In this document: piece by piece, positions 46,900-59,776 of the stretch
Layout of the letters: every line of letters starts with the position of its first letter
How positions within the stretch are numbered: position 1 is the first letter of the stretch
From: Torreya grandis
Lineage: Eukaryota; Streptophyta; Pinopsida; Cupressales; Taxaceae
DNA: 64,000 bases
Assembly (NCBI GenBank): GCA_037957365.1
Contig: JARHVA010002371.1
Span: forward strand, 434,001 to 498,000
Direction: 5' to 3'
The notes under the pieces: generated by a model
The model's database searches: none
What the model saw: only the letters and a program-made list of their open reading frames with translations
What the model was told of the DNA's origin: nothing
Translations under genes and position numbers: made by a program

Positions 46900-47595
46900 T
46901 AAGTTTGATGTTAGAATTTAGGAGTATTTCTTCTATCAATTAAGGTGATTTTTATTTTTAAATTGAGATATTATTTTGTAAATTAATAATTATATTTTTT
47001 TATCAAATTAGAATATTATTTTATAAATTGAGGAGTATCTTTTCTTTTAAATTGAGATGCCACCTCATAAAGTTAAATTGAGATGCCACCTCATAAATTA
47101 AGAGGTATTTCTTCTAACAAATTGAGCTACCATCTCATAAACTAAAAGGTATCTCTTCTATCACATTAAGGGTATCTCTACTCTCAAACTGAGACACCAC
47201 CTTATAAACTAAGGGATATTTCTTCTCTTAAACTCAAATATCACTTTTTAAATTGAGGGATACCTCTTTAATCAAATTGAGATACCAACTCATAAACAAA
47301 GGGATATCTTTTTTGTCAAACCAAGATACCACCTTATAAATTGAGGAGTATTTTTTTTGTCATATCAAAATACTACTTTGTAAATGAGAGGTATCTTTTC
47401 TATCACACAAAGATCCCACCTCATAAATTGAGGGGTATGTCTTTCGTCAAATCAAAATACCACCTCGTAAACCGAGGTGTATCTCTTCTGTCAAATCAAG
47501 AAACCACCTTGTAAACCGAGGAGTATATTTTTTGTCAAACTTAGTTACCACCATGCACACTGAGGGGTATCTCTTTTGATAAACCCAAGTTCTAT
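46900..47595. repeat. 44-bp minisatellite whose units are imperfect inverted repeats
   Basis: About 15 units. Starts of the conserved block lie near 46,964, 47,008, 47,054, 47,080 (partial), 47,124, 47,190, 47,234, 47,279, 47,322, 47,367, 47,410, 47,453, 47,497 and 47,541, giving a 43-45-bp period. A typical unit reads GATACC, ACCTCA, TAAAT, TGAGG, GGTATC, CTTCTGTCAAAT. The first and last of these blocks pair, as do the second and fourth, so each unit can fold into a stem-loop. A stray unit is at 47,790-47,860. It sits about 0.9 kb upstream of the F-box/MYND gene. Confidence 0.9.
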
Positions 47596-48325
47596 CTCTT
47601 TTGTTGGCATCAGAGTGCATGCTTTGTTTTCACATATTTTTTGAACAAATATCTTTAAATTTTTTGAATTTACATAATATATTTTTCCAATAATTAATTT
47701 TAGCCATTCATAAATATCAATATTATTATCTTATCTTACCCCATCCATTAAAATATACCACACTTAAAATTAGAGAGTGCTTCTACATTGAAAGACATCT
47801 TTCTCAACTAAAGAGTATCTTTTATGTCAAACAAAGATACCACCTTGTAAACGAAAAATATTCCGTACATAGATCGATATATTCGAATAAACTATACACA
47901 AAATTAAATGTAATAATTACCCAATTTCAATAATCAACATTTTATTATATAACATTTCTCCTAAAAATTTGGAAAAAAGAAAAAAGTCCACCATAAAAAC
48001 CACATAAATTACCATTCAAGCTCTATCAGATTTCACTACTACATCAGATTTGTAACTTGAATACAAAATATCAAAGCTCATTGAGGTTGCTAAAAGATTG
48101 TCTAAGATTACCTAGCGTAATTAGTTGCATCAAGATTTGATATTTAGATTTTAATTGAAAATTGAGAAACAAGAGAACGTGTTTTTTCCCACACATGCAA
48201 AACATAATCTATCTATCCATCCGAGATTAAAGGCTAATGGACTACTCAACCCCCAAGGCCATAATTAACTCTGGTTGGATACCATGTTGACTAACGTGCC
48301 CACCATTTCCCCTTTGACCGTGCCA

Positions 48326-48333
48326 TATTTAAA
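48326..48333 (+). promoter_or_regulatory. possible TATA box of the F-box/MYND gene
   Basis: TATTTAAA, 130 bp upstream of the ATG, is the only TATA-like element close to the start on this strand. No transcript evidence. Confidence 0.3.
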
Positions 48334-48361
48334 GCCTAAACTTTAGTTCATTAAGCAGGCC

Positions 48362-48481
48362 ATGAATGCCTTCATGCCGCTGCACAATTTGCAGGTAGCA
48401 ATAATTTCCACTACAAATGCAAGCTGGACTTGGGGTTGGGCACTAGGAAAAAAAGCCTCAAAATGCCTGCAAAAAAATTAA
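48362..48481 (+). CDS. possible upstream ORF overlapping the main start
   Basis: An ATG at 48,362 opens a 39-codon frame, different from the main one, that ends at TAA 48,479-48,481, just past the main ATG at 48,463. If transcription starts at or before about 48,350, ribosomes using this ATG would bypass the main start, a common repressive arrangement. The peptide (many Ala, Trp, Lys) has no recognisable domain. It could also be untranscribed. Confidence 0.3.
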   Translation: MNAFMPLHNLQVAIISTTNASWTWGWALGKKASKCLQKN

Positions 48482-51304
48482 GTAGTTATCCGAGTAGGAG
48501 GGCTACTCGTAATAATGGCAGCCCTTTTGATTATCTTCATGATGATATGATAATCGTACTCATGGGCAAGCTCATATCTACTGCAGATACACCCACCCAT
48601 CTAGTGAATGCAATGCTCACGTAAGTTTGATCCATACCCAATTTTAGATTTTTCTTTTCTTTGAATGCCACTGATTGCAGAAAGTTTGTGTGTTTCTTGG
48701 TTTTTAATCTGATTTTTCAATCTTGTATTTCTGACTGAGATTTTCAATTTCTGGAAAGGGCTATCAGGCCTTTTACCTGATGGGTATCGATGGATTTCTT
48801 TTTTTTATGCAGTGCAGAGTACTGCTTACAGATGGTTTTCTGTCAATTCGATAAACTGTATTTGTTATTGTACTTGGGAACGAGTCTTTTTTTTTTGTGT
48901 GAGATTTTATAGAGTTTATTTGAATTTTATTTAAGAAAACTAAGAATCAAAATTATTCCAATTCAGAAAAAGTTAGTCTTACTGAAATTGAAATTGCATA
49001 CACGGTGCTGTTGATATAGATTACTTAATGGATGACTGAATATTGATTTTGGTTTTTAGGATTGAATGGCATTAAAACTCTTGTACATTTGATTTTACAT
49101 GTAATTTTTGGGAGCCCCTAATATATCCTGGAGTAGTCTGAAATTGAAACCTATTTATACGGGTTTGTAGGTTTGAAATTTGTACTAGTTAGGTGAATTT
49201 ACTCTGTTGAGAGTTCACTCGCGTTCTTTTAAGTTTTTGCATTGGTTGCCAACTTGTCCTGCAAACCTTGGTATCTTCTTACATACAAACAAGCACTCCA
49301 CTAATGAAAGTGGGCAGCTTGCCAAAAAAAATCCCAGGTTTATCTTTTGGTTAAGGATCTATATCCATGCATGAGAAGTCTCATATTCCATCCTCAGGTG
49401 ATATGTCTTTATGCCTTGCAAGAATACTTGCATGGATACAAGCACTACCCAGACAAATGAAAGTGGGGTTGCCTTGGCGAAGGCCTGGTTTTGGTCTTTT
49501 GGTTAAGGATCCATGCACTAGGCTTCCCCTAATGAAAGTGGGCATTTCTCTATGCATTGATGCAAGCACTAGACAAATGAAAGTGTGTACCTTGCTTGTT
49601 TGGTCTTTTGGTTAAGGATCCATTCACCAGATTAATGAAAGTGGGTACCTTGCCCAAGGTCCTTCATTGGTCTTTTGGTTAAGGACATTCACTAGATTAA
49701 TGAAAGTGGGTAACCTTGCCAAAGTCCCTGGTTGGCTTTTGGTTAAGGATCCACAAGAATTTTTTTCTTGCAATCTTGCATACTGTATGCCTGCATATAT
49801 TGACATCTTTACTCAAATCCAAAATACATGCATCCATACCAGCACTAGGCTAAAAACAGAGGTTCTGTTTCCAAGGACCTCAATTTGGTCTTATGGATCC
49901 ATATCCATGTGTAACAAGTCTCATAGTATTTCATGCACTTTTTTGGAGTTTAGGACGCACCACATAGAATCTTAATGAACTTTATTTCTTACAGGTGTAG
50001 AAGATTTTCTTCTATGGCAAAGGATCCACAGGTTCTTGTCCATGCTTCAATTGGAGTTCTAGGAGTCAAGGCTTCAAAGTGGTCGGATGAGTCTCATCGG
50101 TTTTTGAAACAATGTGCCGATGCAGGGAACCGGGAAGCCTGTTACCTTCTTGGAATGGTGGGTTTGTGTTCTTGGAGATTCTTTTATTGTGTGTCCAGCA
50201 TGAAAATCTTATTGGCTTACAAGATCTCTCTGTTTTTTCCTAAATTAGACTATTTATTCCCTTTATTCGTTAGTTTGTTTATCTTGATTTCAAATATCTC
50301 CTTAAATTTTTAAATTTACATACACGTATCCCTGTGCCTGAGTTGTGTGTAACAAATACTCGGAGATTGTATTTGTTTGAAATATTCCTGCAAACTTTTG
50401 CATTAAATTCTGGTCTTACAAAGAAAATCCTATTTATTAATCATGAACTGACTCCACACTACTTCCTTCCTTGCAGATCCAATTCTATTGCCTCATGAAC
50501 AGGGGTTTAGGAGTGGCATTGATGGCCGAGGCAGCCATTGCGTCACATCCAGTTGCTCTATATTCTTTGGCTGTTATTCATTTCAACGGTAGTGGAGGTT
50601 CAAAAAGAGACAAGAATTTAAAGACAGGTGTAATTCTATGTGCAAAAGCAGCAGCTCTTGGGTATATAGATGCAATCCGAGAACTTGGCCATTGCCTGCA
50701 AGATGGTTATGGAGTCAAGAAAAATGTTAAAGAGGGGCGTCGATTTTTGATTGAAGCTAATGCAAGAGAAGCAGAAGCTGCTGCTAAGCAATCATCAGCT
50801 TTTGCTTCAATGATTTTTAAGTCAGAGTCCTCAAGAACCAATGGAAATTGTCCTTGTTCATACCTACAACATCGATCCCAAATAAATAAGCTAGACGGTT
50901 TCCTAGAGAAATGTAATAAAAACCAGCATGCTGAAAATGGTTTCTGTAATGGTCTTGGTGGTACATTGCTGAGTGATTTCGGTTGCAATGTGCCACCTGC
51001 AAAGGTGCATTATGCAAACACTTTTCTTGTGAATTGGTTTTCTTTGCATTGCCCACCACCAGGTAATGGACTTTGCTCTTATTCATTGTGTGGGCGGCTT
51101 GAGACCAGAAGGCATGAATTTAGAAGATGTTCAGCTTGTAGTTCAGTTAACTATTGTTCTCGTGCTTGCCAGGCATTGGACTGGAAAATTAGGCACAGAT
51201 ATAACTGTGCTTCTGAAGCAGATTGGGAAGAACAGGAAGAATTAGATATTGGTGAGGATGATGAAGAGCACCCTGTTGTTTCTGATGAAATCCACGATGC
51301 TTAA
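48463..51304 (+). CDS. F-box protein with Sel1-like region and MYND zinc finger (At1g67340-like), three exons
   Basis: Exons 48,463-48,620, 49,995-50,157 and 50,477-51,304 join through GT-AG sites (C/GTAAGT; TTACAG/G; ATG/GTGGGT; TTGCAG/A) in phases 2 and 0 to give 382 residues. Residues about 22-64 form the F-box (FDYLHDDMIIVLMGKL...CRRF), which binds SKP1 in an SCF ubiquitin ligase. Residues about 85-205 are helical Sel1/TPR-like repeats (WSDESHRFLKQCADAG, ALYSLAVIHFNGSGG, RELGHCLQDGYGV). The MYND finger has C307, C312, C325, C328, C334, C338, H347 and C351. An acidic tail (residues 357-372) ends the protein. Length matches the plant family (about 380). It likely recruits an unknown protein for ubiquitination. 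No disruptions; the only intact gene here. Confidence 0.93.
49286..49760 (+). repeat. minisatellite of about 60-75 bp in intron 1
   Basis: Units contain CTTTTGGTTAAGGATCCAT, CACTAGATTAATGAAAGTGGG and TACCTTGCCAAGGTCC. The AATGAAAGTGG core occurs at 49,303, 49,456, 49,531, 49,576, 49,634 and 49,699. It lies in the 1,374-bp first intron of the F-box/MYND gene; open frames on both strands here are repeat artefacts. Confidence 0.85.
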
Positions 51305-51849
51305 AAAATACTGTAAGATACTGTTTGAAGATGGCAATGCCTGTTGCTGTCTTGGTTCATTCACCAAAGTGGGGTTTTGCTTTGGCACCTTTCTACTTCC
51401 TCGCCCGGTGCATTTATCATTAGGCTTTGTCGAACTCTTATCATAACAACAAGTCTTGGCGTCGTTGTACTTGCTTACCAGTTGCACAGGCTAAAATTAG
51501 GCTTTGTTACAGCAAGTCTGAATTCAGACGTGAGATTGTACCTATGAAATTGGAGCTGAAGAGCTCTTGGGATGGGCTTCAAAGTCTCTCAAAATAGCAT
51601 TGTACTATAAGTTATAAATGACACCAATTATATGATGCTCTTTGAAGGAGAAGCATTGAAAGCTCCCTGCACTCCCGAGAAGGCATACATATACTTGGAG
51701 AACCTTACAATTGAGTAAAATTCAAGTCCTTAAGCCTTTATCTCTAAATAATGTTAATGATCAAAATTGAATTCATCTGTGGAACATTTTAAATCCAAGC
51801 ATGTTGTATGGAAGTTTTGTTAAGATGTGGAGTCAACTTGCAAATTCTT
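51305..51849 (+). other. 3' flank / probable 3' UTR of the F-box/MYND gene
   Basis: Less AT-rich than the surrounding intergenic DNA and without repeats. No clean AATAAA is seen; near-matches such as AAATAATG (about 51,747) could serve for polyadenylation. No further gene. Confidence 0.35.
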
Positions 51850-54800
51850 TTATAATTTTAATCATTGCATTATTTGCAGCATATGAACATATCGGCCTTC
51901 TCTGTTGTTTAACTACTGTCTCACAATTTTCCACAATCAGCTTTATAACATAATTTGTTACATTCATCATCAGAACATATTGATCCATTTCCTCTCCTGA
52001 TTAGTATGCTCTGCTGCAAATGTTGCTCAGCAATGATTCTTTAGTTGTGAGAGAATATTTAAGCTACTTGAATTTGAAATGATATTTGTCAAAAGTAACA
52101 TGCCACGGTTAGTCCAATCACAACAGGGTGTCATGGGAGGACGTAGTGCCTTTGCTGAAGCAGAATGCAGGGGACTAGCCCATAGTGAGATGCAAGCGTC
52201 ACCGTCATGGTCGAGCCTTATTATTTGATTTGTATGTAGATAGTAGTTACTACCTTTGATGACCAGTGGTAATGGCTTTGGCTATGATTAGTTTAATGTG
52301 GAGTACAATTTAACCAGGTCAAGTGGCTGGAGTGTAATCTTTCCTCAGAAAGTTGATTTTGATGGGCACAAAATAATGAAAAAGGGCTTCACCCTTCACT
52401 TCCCTGAAGATGGATCCAGTAGTGTGATTCAAATGTCAGACAACTACTTTTTGACGCAGTTCAATCCAGAAGAACTTTACAAAGTATTATACCATGAATA
52501 AACTAGACTCAAAACTAAAATTTAAAAGGGCTTTGGGAAAAACCATATCTACTCGAAGGACAAATTAACTTCAGTGCAATTTGCATTATTCTTGGTTCTC
52601 TGGTCTTGCTTCTGCAAAAATATCTAGCTTTTGCTTGCTTTTAGCCAGTGGAGCAGATAATCTTTCACACACTTGGACAATCTAGTTTCTCTTCCATATT
52701 ACAATAATTAGTTATTGAATCTAATACTATGGGATTTTTATACAACCCATTTCAGTTGGGTTTGTTTATGCAAATGTTATTTTTCAGGACATCTCAAGAA
52801 GAGAGAGGGTAGTCTGCCAAGTGAGCATATGAAAGCACCAAGTCATGGCTACCTTTTCTTAATCTGAACCAGAAGAATATATCCTCTGGTAACCACTGAT
52901 TGACTAGAATGCATAAATTATACATCATCTGCTTATGAGGGATTTTACTTTACATACTACAATCTAGTTTCTCTTCCATATTACAATAATTACAATCTAG
53001 TTTCTCTTCCATATCACAATAATTAGTTATGGAATCTATACCATGGGATTTTTATACAATCCACGTCAGTTTGGTTTGTCATGCCCATGTTATTTTTCAG
53101 AACTTCTCAAGAAGAGAGAGGGCAGTCTGCTAAGTGAGCATATGAAAGCACCAAGTCATGGCTATCTTTTCTTAATCTGAACCAGAAGAATATATCCTCT
53201 GCTAACCACTGATTGACTAGAATGCATAAATTCTACATCATCTGCCTATGAGGGATTTTATTTTACAAACTTTTCTTTTTGGTAGCTAATTGTGATAGTT
53301 TTGAATAAGTTGGACTTAAGCAGAACATATTTGGAATGGTACTGATGTGGCTGGGTCCTGAAGTGATAAGGCTACCAATTACATGTTGTCAAGCAGGTTC
53401 CTCACTTCTGTGTTAAAGGGGTTGTAGTAGAGATGGATCCATTACCATTCAACTCTGAAAACCCTGAATCTGAGTTACTAATTACTCTTGTATTTGCATT
53501 AATAGATGCCTCATAATGATGTCTGATGCATTTCATTGAGACCTAATTTTGGATATAGGGAGAGAGAGAGATGAGTCTGGGGGTATATAGGATGAGAGAG
53601 ATGAATCTTGATGTGAAGAGTTACTCCTCAAAGTGTATTTAGTAAGACAGATGAGTCTGGGTTCAAATATGTATTAATTTTGGTGGAAGAGATATTCCTT
53701 AAACCTTGATCAATTAGTTAAAGCTGATGTCATCCCTTGAAAACTAGTAAGGGGGATGATGTCTTCATTTAGTATGTATAGATTGGAAAATTTAATGTGT
53801 AAAATATGGATTAGTATGAAATTTATATTTAAAAATTATTACTTACAAGGTTTGAATGAGTAAAATTTAATATTTACCATAAATATATGATTGAATTGTA
53901 ATTGGATTATTCCCATATTAATAAGAAAAATGAGATGAGGATGATTTATAGGCATTACATGTTCTAAAATTTTAGTCGACAAGGAAAGAGATTAGATGGT
54001 GAAAAGCCCAAAATGGTATAGTGTGCTTGTGATTATTACTAAACATATATGAAGAAAATGTCATTATGCCATAGGGTGAGAAGTCCAAAAGAGTGAATTT
54101 GACAAGAATTATAAGGCAAAGCGATTTATAAGGTGTTGATTGCTCCAAATTTCCAAAAGCATTTCCACTGGAATAAAAGGTTAAATAGTGAGAAGGCAAT
54201 TAATTTATAAGTCATTGAATGTTCTAAAAACTTTTAATGGGGTAAGAGGTTAGAAGGTGAAAAGGTAATTGATTACTCATCTTAAGATGATTTAAAAATG
54301 CACAAGAGTTATATGATAAAGGTGATTTATAAGGCATTACATGTTCTAAATTTTTTGTCAATGGAATAAGAAGTTAGACATTGAAAAGTCCAAAGTGAAA
54401 AAATATTATTACTGTAATTAAATATTCATGAAAATATTTTGAGATGATTTAAACACATACGAGAAATATAAGATAAGAGTTATTTAGAAGGTATTACATG
54501 CTCCAAAAACTTTACCAATAAAATAAAACGCTAAACGGTGAGAAGCCCAAAATAAAGAAATATCATTAAAACAATAACTAATTATAAAAGAAAATTATAC
54601 CAATAATATAAAAGACTAAATAATAAGAAATCTAAAAAAAACAGATTTGATCATGACAATAATTATTCATGAAGATTATTCTGAGATCCCTTAAATACCC
54701 ACAAAAATCAATTAGTATGAAATATATAAAATCTCCCTTTAAAACTTTCTACAATATACTGAGTATTTAGCTATTTAAATAGTACTTACACACTAAATTT

Positions 54801-55780
54801 TTTTGTTAGAAATTGTGTTGAATACCGAATATTCTACATTGATTATAATTATGAGTGGACAAAAGCAGACAGAACATACACGCACAGAAAGACTAAAGCA
54901 AAGAATTTTCCTTTAAAAAAATCATCCTTCCTCCCTCTACCAGCAAACAAAATGGCCATACATTTTCAAAAAGATAATAACGAATTGATGAAATATACTC
55001 ATTTAGAAACATTATTGGGGTCCCTCTTAAAGTATAGAGCTGGGCGGCCAAGAAATGTGGTGGACATGAAGTGACATTGTATTGTTTTTCTCCTTTTGTT
55101 GGTGCAGATTGACTGGTAGACATTTTATTGTTTGAGTTGATTGGTTGGTCCAGAATAACTTATTTAGAGTTGACCAATTTCTCTTCACTTATAACCGTAT
55201 CATTATAAGAAGAGAACATTTTGGGTTGATGGGCCCAAATTTAAAGAAAGTGTGATTCTCTTTTCTCTTTTGCTTTGTATTTTTTTAAAAGTTGTTTGGA
55301 ATTTGTATCACAAATGCTGACCATGGATAGCAGCCTCCTCTAAAATACTCTTAACCAAAAAGCTGCCATAAGAAACTTAGGTGATAGGAATCTATTTTGA
55401 ACAACAGTTTTTGGTAAGTATTTATTGATTTAGGTAGGAATGTTGTTTGTCGTTGGAGATGCAGTGGATAAAGGTAAGGCAAACGTATAATATGAAACAT
55501 TGTACCCATTCATTTCAACGACACTCTTCCTTGTTTGAAAACGTTTGCCAATGGAATTATAGATTCCGTTGGCGTTATGTTTACACATGTTTCAACTTTC
55601 ACCAACTGCCTGGCTGATAGGCTAAAACTGTTATAGCTTCCGACTGTACAATATTTAGGTTAGAATCTAAAAATTTGGGAAGTTTATGGGATGATTCAAT
55701 AAGTTGCTCATCATGTGATTCCTCGCGTGTTTGACTATGTGCATCTAAAGCCCAGGGCATTATAGGTAGCAAATCAATAT
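51850..55780. repeat. tandem segmental duplication, copy 1 (about 3.9 kb)
   Basis: Starts with CATTGCATTATTTGCAGCATAT and ends near GGGCATTATAGGTAGCAA. It matches 55,781-59,776 in the same order: the GTGTCATGGGAGGACG(C/T)AGTGCC segment (52,128 versus 56,051), the AAGCACCAAGTCATGGCTA segment, GGGGTTGTAGTAGAGATGGATCC (53,420 versus 57,004), AT-rich middles, and TGGCGTTATGTTTA (55,570 versus 59,580). Conserved parts are about 85-90% identical by eye. No conserved coding frame between copies. Confidence 0.85.
52678..53270. repeat. nested direct duplication of about 300 bp within copy 1
   Basis: The segment from CAATCTAGTTTCTCTTCC to TATGAGGGATTTTA occurs at 52,678-52,950 and 52,993-53,270, joined by a further 33-bp duplication of its start (52,959-52,991). 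A single equivalent exists in copy 2 at 56,577-56,853, so this doubling happened after, or was lost in, the larger duplication. Confidence 0.88.
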
Positions 55781-58700
55781 AATTGATAATTCTAATCATT
55801 GCATTATTTGCAGCATATATAAACATATAGGCCTTCTCTGTTGTTTAAATACTGTCTCAATTTTCCACAATCAGCTTTATAATATACATCATAAGAACAT
55901 ATTGATCCAGTTGCCCTCCTGATTAGTATGCTCCGATCCAAAAATTGCTCAGCAATGATTCTTTATTTGTGAGAGAAGATTTAAACTGCTTGAATTTGAA
56001 ATGACATTTGTCAAAAGTAACATGTCCGGTTGGTCCATTCACAACAAGGTGTCATGGGAGGACGCAGTGCCTTTGCTCAAGCAGAATGCAGTGAGATCCA
56101 AGCATCACTGTCATGGTCTAGCCTTATGATTTAATTTGTATGTGGATAGTAGATGCTACCTATGATGACCAGTAGTAATTGCTTTGGCTATGATCAGTTT
56201 ACAAAACAATCAATGTGGAGTACAATTTAACCAGGTCAAGTGACTGAAGTACAATCTTTCCTCTCAAAGTTGAGTTTGATGGGTACAAAACATTAAAAAC
56301 GGCTTCACTCTTTACTTTCCTGAGGATGGATACAATGTGATCCTAAACATTGGACAATAACTTTTTGAAGCAGTTGAATTAAAGTTTAGACTCAAAGTGA
56401 AATTAACAAGGGCTTTAGGGAAATACCATATCTACTGGAAGGACTAAAATAGGAATAAACATTCAGTCAGGAACATTAACTCTGGTGCAGTTACAATTAT
56501 TCTTAATTCTCTGATCTAGCCTCTGGAAAGATATCCAGATTTTACTTGCTTTTAGCGGCAGTTTCACACACTCGGGCAATCTAGTTTTTCTTGCATATTA
56601 CAATAATTAGTTCAGAAATCTATACTATGGGATTTTTATATAAACCACTTCAGTTTGGTTTGTTAATGACCATGTTATGTTTCAGAACATCTTAAGAAGA
56701 GAGAGGGCAGTCTGCCAAGTGAGTATATGAAAGCACCAAGTCATGGCTATCTTTTATTAATCTGAACCAGAAGAACATATCCTCTGGTAACCACTGATTG
56801 ACTAGAATGCATACATTCTACATCATCTGCCTGTGAGAGATTTTACTTTACATATTAATCTTTTTTTGGCAGCTAATTGTGATTTTCTTCAATAAGTTGG
56901 ACTTAAGCAGAACACTTTTGGAATAATGATGATGTGGTTGGGTCTCGAAGTGGCGAGGCCACTATTTACATGTTGTCAAGTAGGTCCCTCCCTTCCTGTT
57001 AAGGGGTTGTAGTAGAGATGGATCCATTAACATTCAAATCTGAAAACCGTGAATCTGAGTTACTGATTACTCTTGCAGGTATTTGCATCACTAGATGCCT
57101 CATAATGATGTATGATGCATTTCATTGAGACCCACGTGTGTATGTGTATATAGGAAGAGAGAGATAAGTCTGGGTGCAAGTAAGAGAGATGAGTTTGGGT
57201 GTATCATTGTAGGATGAGAGAGATGAATTTGGGTGTGGAGATATTCCCCAAAGTGTATTTAGTAACAGAGACGAGTCTGGGTTCAAGTATGGGCCAATTT
57301 TGGTCGAGAATTACTCTTTAAACTTTTCATCGATTAGTTAAAGCAGATGCCATCACTTTTAAAACTAGTAAGAATGATGATGTCTTCGTTTAGTATGTAT
57401 GGATTGGAAATTTGAATGAATAATAAATGGAATAATATGAAATTTATATTTAATATTTAGAAAGGATTGGAAGGACTAAAATATAATATTAAATATATAA
57501 TGAAGTTGTAATTAAATTATTTTTAAATTGGTAAGAATTATGAGATATGGATGATTTATAAAATATTAAATGGTAGATTTGATAATAACTTTGAGATAAT
57601 AATGATTTATAAAATATTGAATGTTTTAAATTTTTAAAATCTATCTTCCAATGAGGTAAGATGTTGTGGTTATCATTAGAAATATATGACATAAAATGTC
57701 ATATGCTATCAATAGATATATATGATGAAAAAATGTGCTATAAGGTGAGAAGTTTAAAGCAATGGATTTGGTAAGAATTATGAGATAATGGTGATTTATA
57801 AGACATCAAATGTTCTAAATTTCTAAAATATAGTTTATAATGGAGTAAGAAGCTAAAAGGTGAGAAGGTAATTGACTACCCATTTTGAAATGACTTAAAT
57901 ATGTACAAAAATTATAAGATAAAAGTGATTTATTATATATTGCATGTTCCAAAAGATTTGCCAATGGAACTAGAAGTTAGATAGTGAGATGTCCAAGGTG
58001 GAAAATATATTATTAAAGCAATCGAATATTTATGAATGTTAAGATGACCTATAGAGTATTGCATGTTCCAAAAAATTTATCCATGGAATAAAAAGTTGAA
58101 TAGTGAGAAGTACAAAGCATAAAAATACTATTGAAACAATGATTATTTATGAATTTTGTTAATAATATAAGAGACTAAACACTAGAAAGTTCAAAACAAA
58201 AAGATATCATCACAATAATGATTATTTATGAAAATTATTTTAAAATGACTTAAATATTCATAAAAATTAATAAATAATATAAAATATTTACAAATTCTCT
58301 TTAATTTTTTATAAAACTATTTAAATAATACTATATTTTATAAAATTAAATTAATATTATACTGATTATTTTTTTATTATATAAAAAATATTTCATATTA
58401 ATAATAATTGTAAATTGACAAAAACATATAATGATTTAAAGTTGATTGATTAGACAATTTATTATTTAAAAGTTGATTAATTAATTTCCACCTATAAATG
58501 TATTATTATAAAAAATGAATATTTTGATTGGTAAATATCAAATCATTTAAAGTTGATTAATTACTCTTCATTTATAAATGTATCATTATAAAAAAATTGA
58601 ACATAGAGTAAATTTAAAGGAAGTGTTATATATATATATATATATAATTATAATTTTAATTTTATAAAAATTATTTAAAATTCAAATAACAGATTTTGAC

Positions 58701-59776
58701 TTTTCAATAGTGATCTTTTCATACATATTTTAAATTTGGAAAACAATGCTGTTATAAGTAATTTAGATGGTAAGAATCTATTTAAACATCTATTTTTGTT
58801 AAGTATTTATTAATTTAGGTGGGAATGTTGTTTGTGATTAAAGATGCAATGGATAAAGGTTAAGGCAAACTTATAATATGAAAAATAAAACTGTTATAAT
58901 TTAATGGTAACAATCTAGTTTAAATAATTGTTTTTAATGAGGATTTATTTATTTTTTGATGAAATTGAGCTTATAATTTTATTATAATATATATAAAATT
59001 TTTATAAAAAAGGTGATAGAGGATACCCCAACAACGTTACACAAAGTTAAATTTAGGAATCAAAAAAGTCAAATTGGCATTTCCCAGGATGATTCTCTCC
59101 ATGATTTGATAAAGTTTTCTGCAGCTTAATTTAGCCATTTTACCTCCAGATACTACTAATAATATTGAATAAGAAAATACTAATACTGAATAGGACTATG
59201 TAAATGAGGAAAAAACCTTCCTGACTTCAAGTGAAATCTTCCACCCTCAACTAATTTATTTACTACTATTATTTACTAAAAATTTATTAATTTAAGTGGA
59301 AATGTTATTTATCATTGAAAATGCAGTGGATAAAGGTTAAAACAAACCTATAAAATGAAAAACTAAACTGCTATAACTTAATTGGTAAGAATCTAGTTTA
59401 AACAACTATTTTTTTGCTCTAAGATATATTGATTTAGGTGGGAATGTTGTTTGTCGTTGTAGATGCAGAGGATAAAGGTCAAGGCAAACCTATATTATGA
59501 AACAGTGCAGTCATTCATTTCAACCACATGATTCCTCCTTTGAAAATATTTGCCAATGGAATTATAGATTCGATTCCGTTGGCGTTATGTTTAGAAATAA
59601 ATAAAGTTTCATCAACTTGATGGGTGATAGGCTAAAACTGTTATAGCTTCCGACTGTAAATTTAGGTTAGAAGAATTCTGAAAGTCTGGTATGATTCGTA
59701 AGTTGCTCATCAGGTGATTCCTTGCGTGTTGGACTATGCGCGTGTAAAGGCAAGGACATTATAGGTATCAATAAAG
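55781..59776. repeat. tandem segmental duplication, copy 2 (about 4.0 kb)
   Basis: Follows copy 1 directly. Its end region contains three versions of the module GGTGGGAATGTTGTTTGT...GATGCA(A/G)(T/A)GGATAAAGGT (58,818, 59,290 and 59,430), against one at 55,432 in copy 1. A (TA)n run lies at 58,627-58,648. AT-rich 57.4-59.2 kb holds no gene. Confidence 0.85.

Noticed and set aside
46900..47595. CRISPR-like array (regular 44-bp period)
   Set aside because: Plant nuclear context, no constant repeat with unique spacers, no cas genes; the whole unit repeats, so it is a minisatellite.
49367..49615. Open frames in both strands of intron 1
   Set aside because: They follow the minisatellite period and contain no protein-like conservation; the splice sites around the intron give a continuous F-box protein.
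50707..51086. - strand frames opposite exon 3
   Set aside because: They lie opposite a well-conserved MYND-containing exon and resemble nothing.
52298..52501. 67-codon + strand frame in the duplicated region
   Set aside because: Needs a GTG start, and the equivalent in copy 2 (about 56,220-56,400) is frameshifted with stops; no known domain.
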